From positions 21,740-50,584 of the forward strand of contig DEHT01000085.1 in NCBI GenBank assembly GCA_002352045.1: a DNA stretch of 28,845 nucleotides, in the 5' to 3' direction. This stretch comes from Chitinophagaceae bacterium UBA2793. GTDB taxonomy: Bacteria > Bacteroidota > Bacteroidia > Chitinophagales > Chitinophagaceae. Below are positions 1-8,312 of this stretch, piece by piece. A model generated the notes under the pieces. The model did not search any database. It had not been told where the DNA came from and saw only the letters and a list, made by a program, of their open reading frames with translations. A program made the translations under genes and the position numbers. Numbering within the stretch: the first letter of the stretch is position 1; every line of letters starts with the position of its first letter.

Positions 1-157
1 CATTCCAAATTTCGTCCCATACATCGCCCACCGCTACTCGCCGCTTTACCCTAAAACCGAACTTGTTTAGCTCCTGCGCCATCCATGCACTATTGGTATC
101 CACTACCTGGCCTATTAATAATTCATCGCCAATGCAGATGATGGATACATTTACCAT
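1..157 (-). CDS. cinA: CinA family protein, N-terminal fragment (runs off left edge)
   Basis: The reverse strand from an ATG at 157 reads MVNVSIICIGDELLIGQVVD and continues open to the window edge, giving 52 residues. The IGDELLIGQVVDTNS segment is the hallmark start of the CinA/MoCF-like (molybdopterin-binding fold) domain, found in competence/damage-inducible CinA proteins that act in nicotinamide-nucleotide (NMN deamidase / ADP-ribose pyrophosphatase) metabolism. Only the first part of the domain is visible, so the C-terminal deamidase domain cannot be judged. It is divergent from the carboxypeptidase gene, with 38 bp between the two chosen starts, so the promoters must overlap. Recognition is strong despite the short length. 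Confidence 0.88.
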   Translation of the reverse strand, partial: MVNVSIICIGDELLIGQVVDTNSAWMAQELNKFGFRVKRRVAVGDVWDEIWN

Positions 158-195
158 TGATTAAAAATTTTACGCTTAATTTTATTGCAAGTTAT

Positions 196-1608
196 ATGAA
201 GAAATTATTTGTTTTTTTTATTGGCGCAGTTTTTTCTGCAGGCAGTTCTGCACAATCGTTACAACAAAAACTTCACGGTGCCATTCAATCTTTAGAAAAA
301 GATGCACAAATGAAACATGCATCCTTTAGTTTGTATGTGGTAAACAGTAAAACCGGCGAAAAAGTATTTGCTCATAATGAGCAAATGGGCCTTGCACCGG
401 CCAGTACTTTAAAAATTGTAACTGCTGCCACTGCCTACGAATTGCTGGGAAAAACATTTCAATACAAAACCCAATTGGGCTATGATGGTAACATTGAAAA
501 TGAAACCATCACCGGCAAACTAATTTTAAAAGGATACGGCGATCCTACTCTCGGAAGCTGGCGCTGGAAACAAACAACCGAAGCAGTAATTGCAGAAAAA
601 ATTTCCAATGCACTTAAAACCAATAATATTAAATCCATCAGCGGAGATTTGTTGATTGATGAAAGCAATTGGGAAACACAGGCCACTCCTAATGGTTGGA
701 CATGGGAAGACATTGGGAACTACTATGGAGCCGGTGCATCGGCAGTAAACTGGCACGAAAACAAGTACGATATATTTTTTAAACCGGGAAAAAATATTGG
801 CGATGCGGTAGAAATATTATCCATTGAACCGGCATTGCCGGCAATACCCATCTTAAACGAATTAAAAACTGCAAAGCCGGGTAGTGGAGATAATAGCATT
901 ATTTATTTGCCCGAAAATGGGCAAATGATGGCTATTAGAGGAACCCTGCCTGCAGGCGTTGATAAATTTAAAGTATCAGGTTCTTTTTCAAACTCAGCAA
1001 TGCAAATGGCTATGGCCATTAAAAAAATGCTGGCTAATCGAAAGATAATTTTAAAAGGTAAATTAATAACTGCACAAGATTTATTTTTAAACAACAAAAA
1101 GCCGGGTAATACTTTCAACCATTTAATGAGTATTGAGTCGCCGCCTTTAGATTCTATGGCAGAATGGTTTTTAAAAGAAAGTATCAACCTGTACGGCGAA
1201 GCTTTTGTAAAAACATGGGCATTTCAAAAAAATGGCTTTGGTACATCTGAAGATGGAATAGATATTTTACAAAACTTTTGGGCAACAAAAGGAATTGAAA
1301 AATCGGCATTGAATATAAAAGATGGAAGTGGCTTATCGCCTGCCAATAGGGTTACCAGCCATGCCTTGGTATCGGTATTGCAATATGCAAAAAAACAAAC
1401 CTGGTATTCCTCTTTTGAAAATGCACTGCCCTTGCAAAACGGGCTGAAAATGAAAAGTGGATATATTACCGGGGTAAGAAGTTATACGGGTTATATTAAA
1501 AGCAAATTGGGAGATGAGTATAGTTTTGCTTTTATTATAAATAATTTTGACGGATCATCTGCCAACATTAGGAATAGAATGTGGAAGATATTAGATTTGA
1601 TGAAATAG
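196..1608 (+). CDS. dacB: D-alanyl-D-alanine carboxypeptidase / endopeptidase (PBP4, peptidase S13 family)
   Basis: This is a periplasmic penicillin-binding protein that trims or cleaves peptidoglycan cross-bridges. The 470-aa protein starts at the ATG at 196, because MKKLFVFFIGAVFSAGSSAQ is a clean signal peptide; a TTG at 157 in the same frame would add 13 residues that spoil it and overlap the start codon of divergent cinA. All three active-site motifs are visible: S-T-L-K at residues 70-73 (nucleophile Ser70), S-I-N at 329-331, and K-S-G at 420-422 in place of the usual KTG. DGSGLSPANR before the last motif is also typical of PBP4 enzymes. Length fits the family. The GH2 gene follows after 30 bp on the same strand and may be cotranscribed. 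Confidence 0.9.
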   Translation: MKKLFVFFIGAVFSAGSSAQSLQQKLHGAIQSLEKDAQMKHASFSLYVVNSKTGEKVFAHNEQMGLAPASTLKIVTAATAYELLGKTFQYKTQLGYDGNIENETITGKLILKGYGDPTLGSWRWKQTTEAVIAEKISNALKTNNIKSISGDLLIDESNWETQATPNGWTWEDIGNYYGAGASAVNWHENKYDIFFKPGKNIGDAVEILSIEPALPAIPILNELKTAKPGSGDNSIIYLPENGQMMAIRGTLPAGVDKFKVSGSFSNSAMQMAMAIKKMLANRKIILKGKLITAQDLFLNNKKPGNTFNHLMSIESPPLDSMAEWFLKESINLYGEAFVKTWAFQKNGFGTSEDGIDILQNFWATKGIEKSALNIKDGSGLSPANRVTSHALVSVLQYAKKQTWYSSFENALPLQNGLKMKSGYITGVRSYTGYIKSKLGDEYSFAFIINNFDGSSANIRNRMWKILDLMK

Positions 1609-1638
1609 TTTTTCAACCATCTTTAAAAACATATCATA

Positions 1639-4035
1639 ATGAAACCCATTGCAAGTATTGTTGTTTTTCTCTTGCTAACTTTTAATGGTATAGCACAGCA
1701 TGAAAAGTTTTCCTTTGATAAAAATTGGCGTTTTCATAAAGGGGATGTTCCCATAGAGTTTACACCCACACACGACAACTCTTATATGAATGCAAAGGCA
1801 GGTACGGCCTGGGGTGCAGCTAATCCTGCCTACAACGATAGTAGCTGGAGATTACTTCAATTGCCACACGATTGGGCAGTGGAAAACCCTTTTGACAGTA
1901 CTCAAAATATTTCTCAGGGATATAAGGAAAGAGGCTTTGGTTGGTACAGAAAAACATTTTCGTTGCCGGAAGCAGATAGAGGAAAACATTTAGAAATTCA
2001 GTTTGAAGGCATTGCAACTTTTGCCACTATTTGGTTTAATGGAAATATTGTACATCGCAACTGGTGCGGTTATACTTCATTTTATGTGGACATTACTTCA
2101 ATGGCTAAGTATGGTAAAGAAACTAATTCAATTGTGGTAAAGGTAGATGCCAATGGTACCAATATGGAAGGCTGGTGGTACGAAGGGGCAGGCATTTATC
2201 GCCATACCTGGTTAATAAAAAGAAACCCGCTGCATATTATTACAAACGGCGTGTATGCTAACCCGGTAAAACAAAACAATCAATGGAAAATTCCTGTTGA
2301 AGTAACGCTGAACAATTCGGGCAATACAGCAGGTACCGTGCAGGTATCTTCAGTGTTAATAGATGCATCGGGGAAGCAAATGGCAAACGGTACTACTTCA
2401 ACTACCATTCTTCCCTTAAAAAATAATTTGGCAAAATACGAACTCAGTATTGCCAATCCCACTTTATGGACATTAGAAAACCCCACATTGTATAAAGTAA
2501 TTACTACCGTAAGCAAAGATGGAAAGGTAATTGATGAGCTTACAACCCGCTGCGGATTTAGAACTTTTCGTTTTGATAAAAACACCGGATTCTATTTAAA
2601 TGATAAGCATGTAAAAATAAAAGGAGTGTGCAATCACCAGGATCATGCAGGTGTAGGAACAGCTATTCCCGGAGCTATTTGGGATTTTAGAATGGAAAAA
2701 TTAAAAGAGATGGGTGCCAATGCCTATCGCTGTTCGCATAATCCGCCTCCAACTAAATTGTTGGAGCTTTGCGATAGCCTGGGTATTTTGGTGATGGATG
2801 AAAACAGGAATTTCAATGTATCGCCGGAGTATGAAGCGCAGTTAAAATGGATGCTGCAACGAGATAGAAATCATCCAAGCATCATCCTTTGGTCGGTTTT
2901 TAATGAGGAGCCCATTCAATATTCTACACAGGGCTATGAAATGGTGAGGCGCATGAACCACATTGTAAAAAGCTATGATACTACCCGTCCGGTAACGGCT
3001 GCTATGAATGGTGGTTTTTTTACTCCACTCAATGTTTCGGATGCAGTAGATGTAGTTGGCTTCAATTACAACATATCTGCGTATGACCCATACCGTAAGG
3101 CGCATCCCAATAAAGTATTAACCAGTTCCGAAGATATTTCTGCATTTCAAACAAGGGGCGAATACAAAACCGATAAATCAAAAAACATAATAGATTCTTA
3201 CGATACCTGGGGTGCCGATTGGGGCAGCACTCAAAGGCATGGCTGGAAAGAAATTGATACCAGGCCATGGCTGGCAGGTTCATTTATTTGGACAGGTTTT
3301 GATTACAGAGGTGAGCCCACACCTTTTAAATGGCCATCGGTAAGTTCTTATTTTGGGTTGATGGATTTATGTGGTTTTCCTAAAATGGCTTATTGGTTAA
3401 AACAGGCGCAATGGAAGCAAGATGCCAATGTATTGCAAGTGGTGCCGCACTGGAACTGGCCTAAAGACAGCATTGGTAAAAAAATAAAAGTAATGGCACT
3501 TAGCAATGCAGACAGTGTTGTGATGCTGTTAAATGGTAAAAAAATGGGCGGCCAAAAAGTAGATAAATACGAAATGAATACCTGGTATATTCCTTATACA
3601 GCCGGCAAATTGGAAGCCATAGGATATAAAAATGGTAAAGTAATATCCAACTTCAAAACCGAAACCACCGGCGAACCGGTTGCCCTAAAATTGGAACCCT
3701 ACAAAAATATTTTATTGAATGATGGATTGGATGCAATACCCATTACAGTAAAAGCTTTGGATGCAAAGGGTAGGGAAGTACCTACTGCCAATATGCTGGT
3801 GAAGTTTTCAATTAACAAAAATGCAGCCATTATTGGTGTGGGAAATGGCAACCCTACAAGTCATGAAGCCGATAAAGCTTCGCAAAGAAAATTATTCAAC
3901 GGACTTGCCCAGGTTATTATTCAATCTAATGAAGGAGCAGAAGGTATGGTAGAACTAAGGGCAACTGCCGAAGGTATGAAGCCTGCCAGCATTTTCATTC
4001 CTATTAAAAATGTGCCGGCAATCCCGGCCTGGTAA
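1639..4035 (+). CDS. Secreted glycoside hydrolase family 2 protein (beta-galactosidase type)
   Basis: The 798-aa protein has a signal peptide (about residues 1-20, ending GIAQ), then the GH2 sugar-binding jelly-roll (to ~190), an Ig-like domain, and the TIM barrel (~300-590). The barrel carries R-N-H-P-S-I-I-L-W-S-V-F-N-E-E, where Asn422-Glu423 is the expected acid/base pair, and a TSSEDIS stretch where Glu498 fits the nucleophile. After the barrel comes a beta-sandwich (VVPHWNW...; DUF4982-like) and a last Ig/invasin-like domain, an architecture common in Bacteroidota exo-beta-galactosidases. The substrate cannot be read from sequence: beta-galactosidase is most likely, and beta-glucuronidase or mannosidase activity is possible. 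No TonB-receptor/SusD pair is nearby, so it is not in a classical polysaccharide utilization locus here. It ends 6 bp from the convergent thioesterase. Confidence 0.88.
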   Translation: MKPIASIVVFLLLTFNGIAQHEKFSFDKNWRFHKGDVPIEFTPTHDNSYMNAKAGTAWGAANPAYNDSSWRLLQLPHDWAVENPFDSTQNISQGYKERGFGWYRKTFSLPEADRGKHLEIQFEGIATFATIWFNGNIVHRNWCGYTSFYVDITSMAKYGKETNSIVVKVDANGTNMEGWWYEGAGIYRHTWLIKRNPLHIITNGVYANPVKQNNQWKIPVEVTLNNSGNTAGTVQVSSVLIDASGKQMANGTTSTTILPLKNNLAKYELSIANPTLWTLENPTLYKVITTVSKDGKVIDELTTRCGFRTFRFDKNTGFYLNDKHVKIKGVCNHQDHAGVGTAIPGAIWDFRMEKLKEMGANAYRCSHNPPPTKLLELCDSLGILVMDENRNFNVSPEYEAQLKWMLQRDRNHPSIILWSVFNEEPIQYSTQGYEMVRRMNHIVKSYDTTRPVTAAMNGGFFTPLNVSDAVDVVGFNYNISAYDPYRKAHPNKVLTSSEDISAFQTRGEYKTDKSKNIIDSYDTWGADWGSTQRHGWKEIDTRPWLAGSFIWTGFDYRGEPTPFKWPSVSSYFGLMDLCGFPKMAYWLKQAQWKQDANVLQVVPHWNWPKDSIGKKIKVMALSNADSVVMLLNGKKMGGQKVDKYEMNTWYIPYTAGKLEAIGYKNGKVISNFKTETTGEPVALKLEPYKNILLNDGLDAIPITVKALDAKGREVPTANMLVKFSINKNAAIIGVGNGNPTSHEADKASQRKLFNGLAQVIIQSNEGAEGMVELRATAEGMKPASIFIPIKNVPAIPAW

Positions 4036-4041
4036 AAAGTA

Positions 4042-4458
4042 TTAATATTGCCCGAAGAACTGAACTATTTTTTGTTTCAGTGCTTCGGGCATATTACAGC
4101 GCTTCATGGTTTTTGCTTCCATAAAGTAAAGCGTTACATCACCCACATTAAGCAAATCACCGGCTTCATTATAAATCTCCGAATGAAAAATTATTTTATG
4201 CGCCGTGGGCAATTCTTTTAGGTTGGTCTTTACTGTTATAAGGTCGTCGTACTTTGCCGGCCTTAAAAACTTACTGTGAATATCTACTACCGGCATAATA
4301 ATGCCCATTGCTTCAATATCTTTATAAGTATAGCCCAATTGCCGGATGGCTTCACTTCTGCCTATTTCGTAAAACTGAGCATAATGACCATGATAAACCA
4401 CACCCATTTGGTCGGTTAAAGCATAGTGTATTCTTATATGTGTTTCGGAACTGTACAA
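4042..4458 (-). CDS. Acyl-CoA thioesterase, YbgC/FadM-like hotdog protein
   Basis: This is a 138-aa single hotdog-fold protein. Near the N-terminus it has HYALTDQMGVVYHGHYAQFYE, the YbgC/4-hydroxybenzoyl-CoA thioesterase signature in which Asp16 is the expected catalytic residue and the Gly-Val-Val-Tyr-His stretch lines the active site. The IHSKFLRPAKYDD strand and the C-terminal sheet agree with the family, and length is normal (130-145 aa). It probably hydrolyses short- or medium-chain acyl-CoA in the cytoplasm; the substrate is not deducible. It is transcribed convergently with the GH2 gene. Its upstream region holds AT-rich and heptamer repeats, which separate it from the DoxX gene on the same strand. 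Confidence 0.85.
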   Translation of the reverse strand: MYSSETHIRIHYALTDQMGVVYHGHYAQFYEIGRSEAIRQLGYTYKDIEAMGIIMPVVDIHSKFLRPAKYDDLITVKTNLKELPTAHKIIFHSEIYNEAGDLLNVGDVTLYFMEAKTMKRCNMPEALKQKIVQFFGQY

Positions 4459-4463
4459 TTTGT

Positions 4464-4509
4464 TAATGTATAATTGGCAATCTATAATGTAAAATTGATA
4501 ATGTATAAT
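4464..4509. repeat. AT-rich direct repeat TAATGTATAAT (two copies)
   Basis: The 11-mer TAATGTATAAT occurs exactly at 4464-4474 and 4499-4509, 35 bp apart, with a degenerate related stretch (TATAATGTAAAAT) between them. It lies immediately upstream of the thioesterase start on the minus strand and abuts the heptamer array. It could be part of one composite intergenic repeat element. Confidence 0.6.
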
Positions 4510-4530
4510 GCTTAATGGTCTATCGTACCA

Positions 4531-4581
4531 CTTTCAACTCTCCACTTTCCACTTTCCACTTTCAACTTTCAACTCTCCACT
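4531..4581. repeat. Seven tandem heptamers CTYTCMA
   Basis: The stretch divides exactly into seven 7-bp units: CTTTCAA, CTCTCCA, CTTTCCA, CTTTCCA, CTTTCAA, CTTTCAA, CTCTCCA, followed by CT. Every unit fits CT[T/C]TC[A/C]A, so variation is confined to two positions. It sits between the DoxX stop and the thioesterase start. On the minus strand it reads as GTGGAAA/GTTGAAA-type units. Confidence 0.8.
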
Positions 4582-4588
4582 AAAAAAT

Positions 4589-4996
4589 CTATTTCCCCAT
4601 CATGCCATCCACACTAATTTTGCCGGGGCCTATCAATAGCAAAGCCACATATCCGGTTAGATATAAAGTGGCCATTTCGCCTTCACCAAAAATATCGGCA
4701 TTGTGAGCTTTAAACAAAGCCACACACATAGTTACTATTAAAGGGATAGTTGCTAAACGTGTAAATAATCCAATTAAAATAAATAAGGCACAAAAGAATT
4801 CAGCAAAAATTGCAAGACTCAAAGAAGCAGTTTGACCAATTCCCATAAAATTCATGAACTGCGATTTGTATTGTGCAAAGTTGGCCAATTTGCCATAGCC
4901 ATGTTTCATCATTAAGCCGCCAAGGCCCAATCTTAAAATTAAAACGCCTGCATTAAAAGCGCCTGTTGTGTACGAGGTGGATGTTAGTTTTCCCAT
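4589..4996 (-). CDS. DoxX family integral membrane protein
   Basis: The 135-aa protein is almost entirely hydrophobic, with about four membrane helices (~15-35, 57-78, 82-100, 106-125). The GVLILRLGLGGLMMKHGYGKL opening is the DoxX signature: a helix beginning with Leu-Arg followed by a HGxxK-type turn. AEFFCALFILIGLFTRLA in the second helix pair also matches. DoxX proteins sit in the inner membrane and are linked to thiol/redox stress in some bacteria; the molecular function of this one is unknown. The start at 4996 is the only ATG that keeps the first helix whole. The same-strand thioesterase is about 130 bp downstream across the repeat array, so cotranscription is uncertain. Confidence 0.87.
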   Translation of the reverse strand: MGKLTSTSYTTGAFNAGVLILRLGLGGLMMKHGYGKLANFAQYKSQFMNFMGIGQTASLSLAIFAEFFCALFILIGLFTRLATIPLIVTMCVALFKAHNADIFGEGEMATLYLTGYVALLLIGPGKISVDGMMGK

Positions 4997-5201
4997 TGTT
5001 AATATTAGTTTGCGTAAAAATAAATAAATGCCATCAAATAGAAATCCACATGCCTGTATAAATTCTTTTTCCTTTTATCAATCCTTTAACAGGCAAATAG
5101 CAGTAGTTTCGTTTGTTTACATAATGCAACCAATATTCTTTTGGAATAATGTTTGCTTATTGGCGACAAAAGTTTTTGCATTCGACTAATAACTCATCCA
5201 C

Positions 5202-8200
5202 ATGATTCAAAAAATATCTTTGCTGTTGATTGCTGCAAGCATAACTACTGCAGTGTGTGCACAGCCTACTCATGTTATTACCGACCCTGAAAAAAAATAC
5301 AAAGAAGCCAAAGAGTTTTTTGTAAAAGAACAGTATGCATTGGCCTATCCTTTAATTCGGGAGTTGAAAATGAACTATCCTGCCAATACCGCCTCTGACC
5401 ATACTTATATTAACGACGATATTGAGTATTATTTTATCGCATGTCAGTTAAAACTCATGCAGGCATCAGCCGAAAATGAAGCAAGGGTTTATATAGCCGG
5501 TACCGGCAACGAGCCCAGGGTTCAGTTAATGAGTTATCATTTGGCGCATTACTATTTTTTAAAAGACGATTTTGAAAATGCCATCACCTATTTTGATAAA
5601 GCGGGATACGACAACCTGAGCAACGATGAAATTGCAGATGCAAAATTTGAAAAAGCCTATGCCCATTTCAATTTAAAACAGTTTACCGAAGCCGGTCCAT
5701 TGTTTAATGAAATTCATCAACTACCCGATAACAAATATTACATTCCTGCTAATTATTATTATGGATTCATTAGTTATTACAATAAAAAATATAGTGAAGC
5801 ATTAAAAGCGTTTAAGCTGGTAGAAACGCATCAAAACTATAAAGGGGTAGTGCCATATTATATTGCGGAGATTTTTTATTTCCAGGGGAAGAAGGAAGAT
5901 GCTTTAAAATATGGTGAATCGGTTTTAGCAAGAGGTGGTTCTTTATATTACGAAAAACAATTAAAGCTGCTGATGGGGCAGTTGTATTTTGAAAAACAGG
6001 AATATAAAAAAGCACTGCCATTGCTGGATGATTATGTGAAGAATACGGCAAAAGTTTCAAAAGAAGTATTGTATGAACTGAGCTTTAGTTATTACAAACT
6101 GGATAATTATGAAAAAGCCATTGAAGGGTTTAAGCAATTAAGCAATGAGCGGGATTCAATGGGGCAAAACAGCATGTATTTATTGGGCGATTTGTATTTG
6201 AAAACAGGGCAAAAGGCAAATGCCCGGAATGCTTTTCAATACAGTGCATTCAACAGCAGCAATAAAGTTCAACAAAGAGTTTCAAGATTTAATTATGCAA
6301 AACTCTCTTATGAATTGGGGTACCAGGATGTAGCATTGAAAGAAATGAAAGGCTACGTGAAAGATTATCCTAATTCCGACAATGATGCAGAAGCAAAGGA
6401 AATAATGGTACAATTACTCACCAATACCAATAATTTTCAGGAAGCTTTAGCGATGTATGAAAGTTTTGGAACCCCCACTGCAAGTTTACAAAAAGCCTAT
6501 CCAAGAATATTATACGGCAGAGCTATTGAGTGGTTTAATGACCAACAGTTGCAGGCAGCAGATGAACTTTTTAATAAAGTAATCAATCATTCGTTAGCAG
6601 GCAATCTGGTTTATTACGCAAACTTTTGGAAAAGTGAAATTGCTGTTCGTACAAGGCAGTACACAGATGCAATTCGCTATGGAAATATTTTTTTGCAAGG
6701 AAATGTGCCGGCTCAGGGTGAAGCCACTTCAACCGCAGCAAGATATAATATTGGGTATGGTTGGTTAAACAAAGAAGATTATCGCAATGCATTAAATTCT
6801 TTTGAAGCCGTTACAAAAAACTTAAACGCAGGTGCATCGGCTATGCAGCAGGATGCTTTTTTGAGAAGTGCCGATTGTTATTATATGCTAAGGGATTATA
6901 CTAAGGCAAACAATATGTACGACCAAATTATTGGTCAGGCATTGCCAACCTCCGATTATGCTACCTATCAAAAAGCAATGATTGCCGGAATAAAAAATCC
7001 TTCGGAAAAAATTCGATTGCTCAATTCTATTTCAAAGCAATACCCGGCCAGCAATTTGATGCAGGATATAAATATGGAAATTGCATCTACTTATATAGCC
7101 GATGAAAAATTTGCAGATGCCATTCCATACCTTTCAAAAGTTCTTCAATCTAGCAACAATGGCTTAAAGCCAAAAGCATATTTGCAAATGGGATTGGCTT
7201 ATTACAACAGTAACAACAACAAAGATGCTTTGACCAATTACGAATTGCTCATTCAAAAATTTCCGCAGTCAACCGAAGCAGCAGAAGCCATATCGGTTAT
7301 AAGAGATATTTATGTAGAAGAAGGCAGGCCAAATGATTACGTGGAACTGATGAAGCGAAATGGAATGGCTATTTCGGTAAACGAAGCTGATTCGCTTACT
7401 TATACATCAGCACTGGTAAAATTTAATAACAACGACTGCAATGCGGCTATTACGGCTTTTGGGAAATATCTATCAACTTATCCCGGAGGAAACTATTCCT
7501 TAGATGCGGCTTACCTGCAAGGAACCTGTTATCAAAAAAATAAAGCATGGGCCGAAGCAGTAAAAGCGTATGAATTTGTAAATAGTAAAGGGCTTAGTAA
7601 ATATTATGAAAGAGCTACTTTGGAAGCAGCAAGGATCAATTATTTTGAATTGAAAAATTATACCAATTCAAAAAAATATTTCGAAATGTTGCGTATCAAT
7701 GCCGTAAACCAGGATGCTCAATTAGAAGCATTGCGTGGGCTGGTTAGAAGTTATTATTTGTTGAAAGATTTTACCGAAGCCAATTCTGCAGCTAAAGATT
7801 TGCTCACTAAAAAAGGTATTAGTACAGATGATAAAGCTATTGCGAATTTAGTATCGGGCAAGGCATTACAATTAGCCAACGATTATAATGCCGCAATTAC
7901 CGCTTTTAAATCGGTAGCTGCAATCAATAAATCGGCTTGGGGGGCCGAAGCTCGGTATGAAATAGCAGCATGTTATTTTGCTCTAAATAATTTAGCCGGT
8001 GCCGAAAAATCGGCAATGGCGGTTATCAAAGAAACCGGCTCATACGATTGGTGGGTAACCAAAGCGTACCTTTTGTTGGGCGATATTTTTATGCAGCAAA
8101 AAGATTATTTCAATGCTAAAGCTACTTATGAAAGTGTTGCCAAAAATGCCAGTATTGCCGAATTGAAAACCGAAGCACAACAGAAATATGATAAAACTGT

Positions 8201-8237
8201 AAGTGAAGAAAGCGCAGGTTCTAAAATTGGAAATTAA
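5202..8237 (+). CDS. Large secreted/periplasmic tetratricopeptide repeat protein
   Basis: The 1011-aa protein has a signal peptide (MIQKISLLLIAASITTAVCA) and is otherwise built of helical TPR-like repeats from ~30 to the C-terminus. Repeat cues such as F.....A..YF.KA, YYxG.....KxYxEALKAF and A.YxLG..Y...x.YxxA recur every 34-37 residues, suggesting well over fifteen units, and no catalytic domain is visible. In Bacteroidota a TPR protein of about this size is often encoded next to a TonB-receptor-like barrel, and here the barrel gene begins 75 bp downstream. The likely role is a periplasmic or outer-membrane-associated scaffold for that barrel. The function is not established, and this pairing is from family knowledge plus context. 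Confidence 0.8.
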   Translation: MIQKISLLLIAASITTAVCAQPTHVITDPEKKYKEAKEFFVKEQYALAYPLIRELKMNYPANTASDHTYINDDIEYYFIACQLKLMQASAENEARVYIAGTGNEPRVQLMSYHLAHYYFLKDDFENAITYFDKAGYDNLSNDEIADAKFEKAYAHFNLKQFTEAGPLFNEIHQLPDNKYYIPANYYYGFISYYNKKYSEALKAFKLVETHQNYKGVVPYYIAEIFYFQGKKEDALKYGESVLARGGSLYYEKQLKLLMGQLYFEKQEYKKALPLLDDYVKNTAKVSKEVLYELSFSYYKLDNYEKAIEGFKQLSNERDSMGQNSMYLLGDLYLKTGQKANARNAFQYSAFNSSNKVQQRVSRFNYAKLSYELGYQDVALKEMKGYVKDYPNSDNDAEAKEIMVQLLTNTNNFQEALAMYESFGTPTASLQKAYPRILYGRAIEWFNDQQLQAADELFNKVINHSLAGNLVYYANFWKSEIAVRTRQYTDAIRYGNIFLQGNVPAQGEATSTAARYNIGYGWLNKEDYRNALNSFEAVTKNLNAGASAMQQDAFLRSADCYYMLRDYTKANNMYDQIIGQALPTSDYATYQKAMIAGIKNPSEKIRLLNSISKQYPASNLMQDINMEIASTYIADEKFADAIPYLSKVLQSSNNGLKPKAYLQMGLAYYNSNNNKDALTNYELLIQKFPQSTEAAEAISVIRDIYVEEGRPNDYVELMKRNGMAISVNEADSLTYTSALVKFNNNDCNAAITAFGKYLSTYPGGNYSLDAAYLQGTCYQKNKAWAEAVKAYEFVNSKGLSKYYERATLEAARINYFELKNYTNSKKYFEMLRINAVNQDAQLEALRGLVRSYYLLKDFTEANSAAKDLLTKKGISTDDKAIANLVSGKALQLANDYNAAITAFKSVAAINKSAWGAEARYEIAACYFALNNLAGAEKSAMAVIKETGSYDWWVTKAYLLLGDIFMQQKDYFNAKATYESVAKNASIAELKTEAQQKYDKTVSEESAGSKIGN

Positions 8238-8312
8238 AAATCAAAAATTCATAAGTAAAAATTGAACGATATTTTTTGTGAGTTTCAATATTTACTTTCT
8301 ATTTCTTTTAAT

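Noticed and set aside
157..195. Upstream TTG start for the carboxypeptidase
   Set aside because: It would overlap the cinA start codon and add residues that break the signal peptide; the ATG at 196 gives a clean leader.
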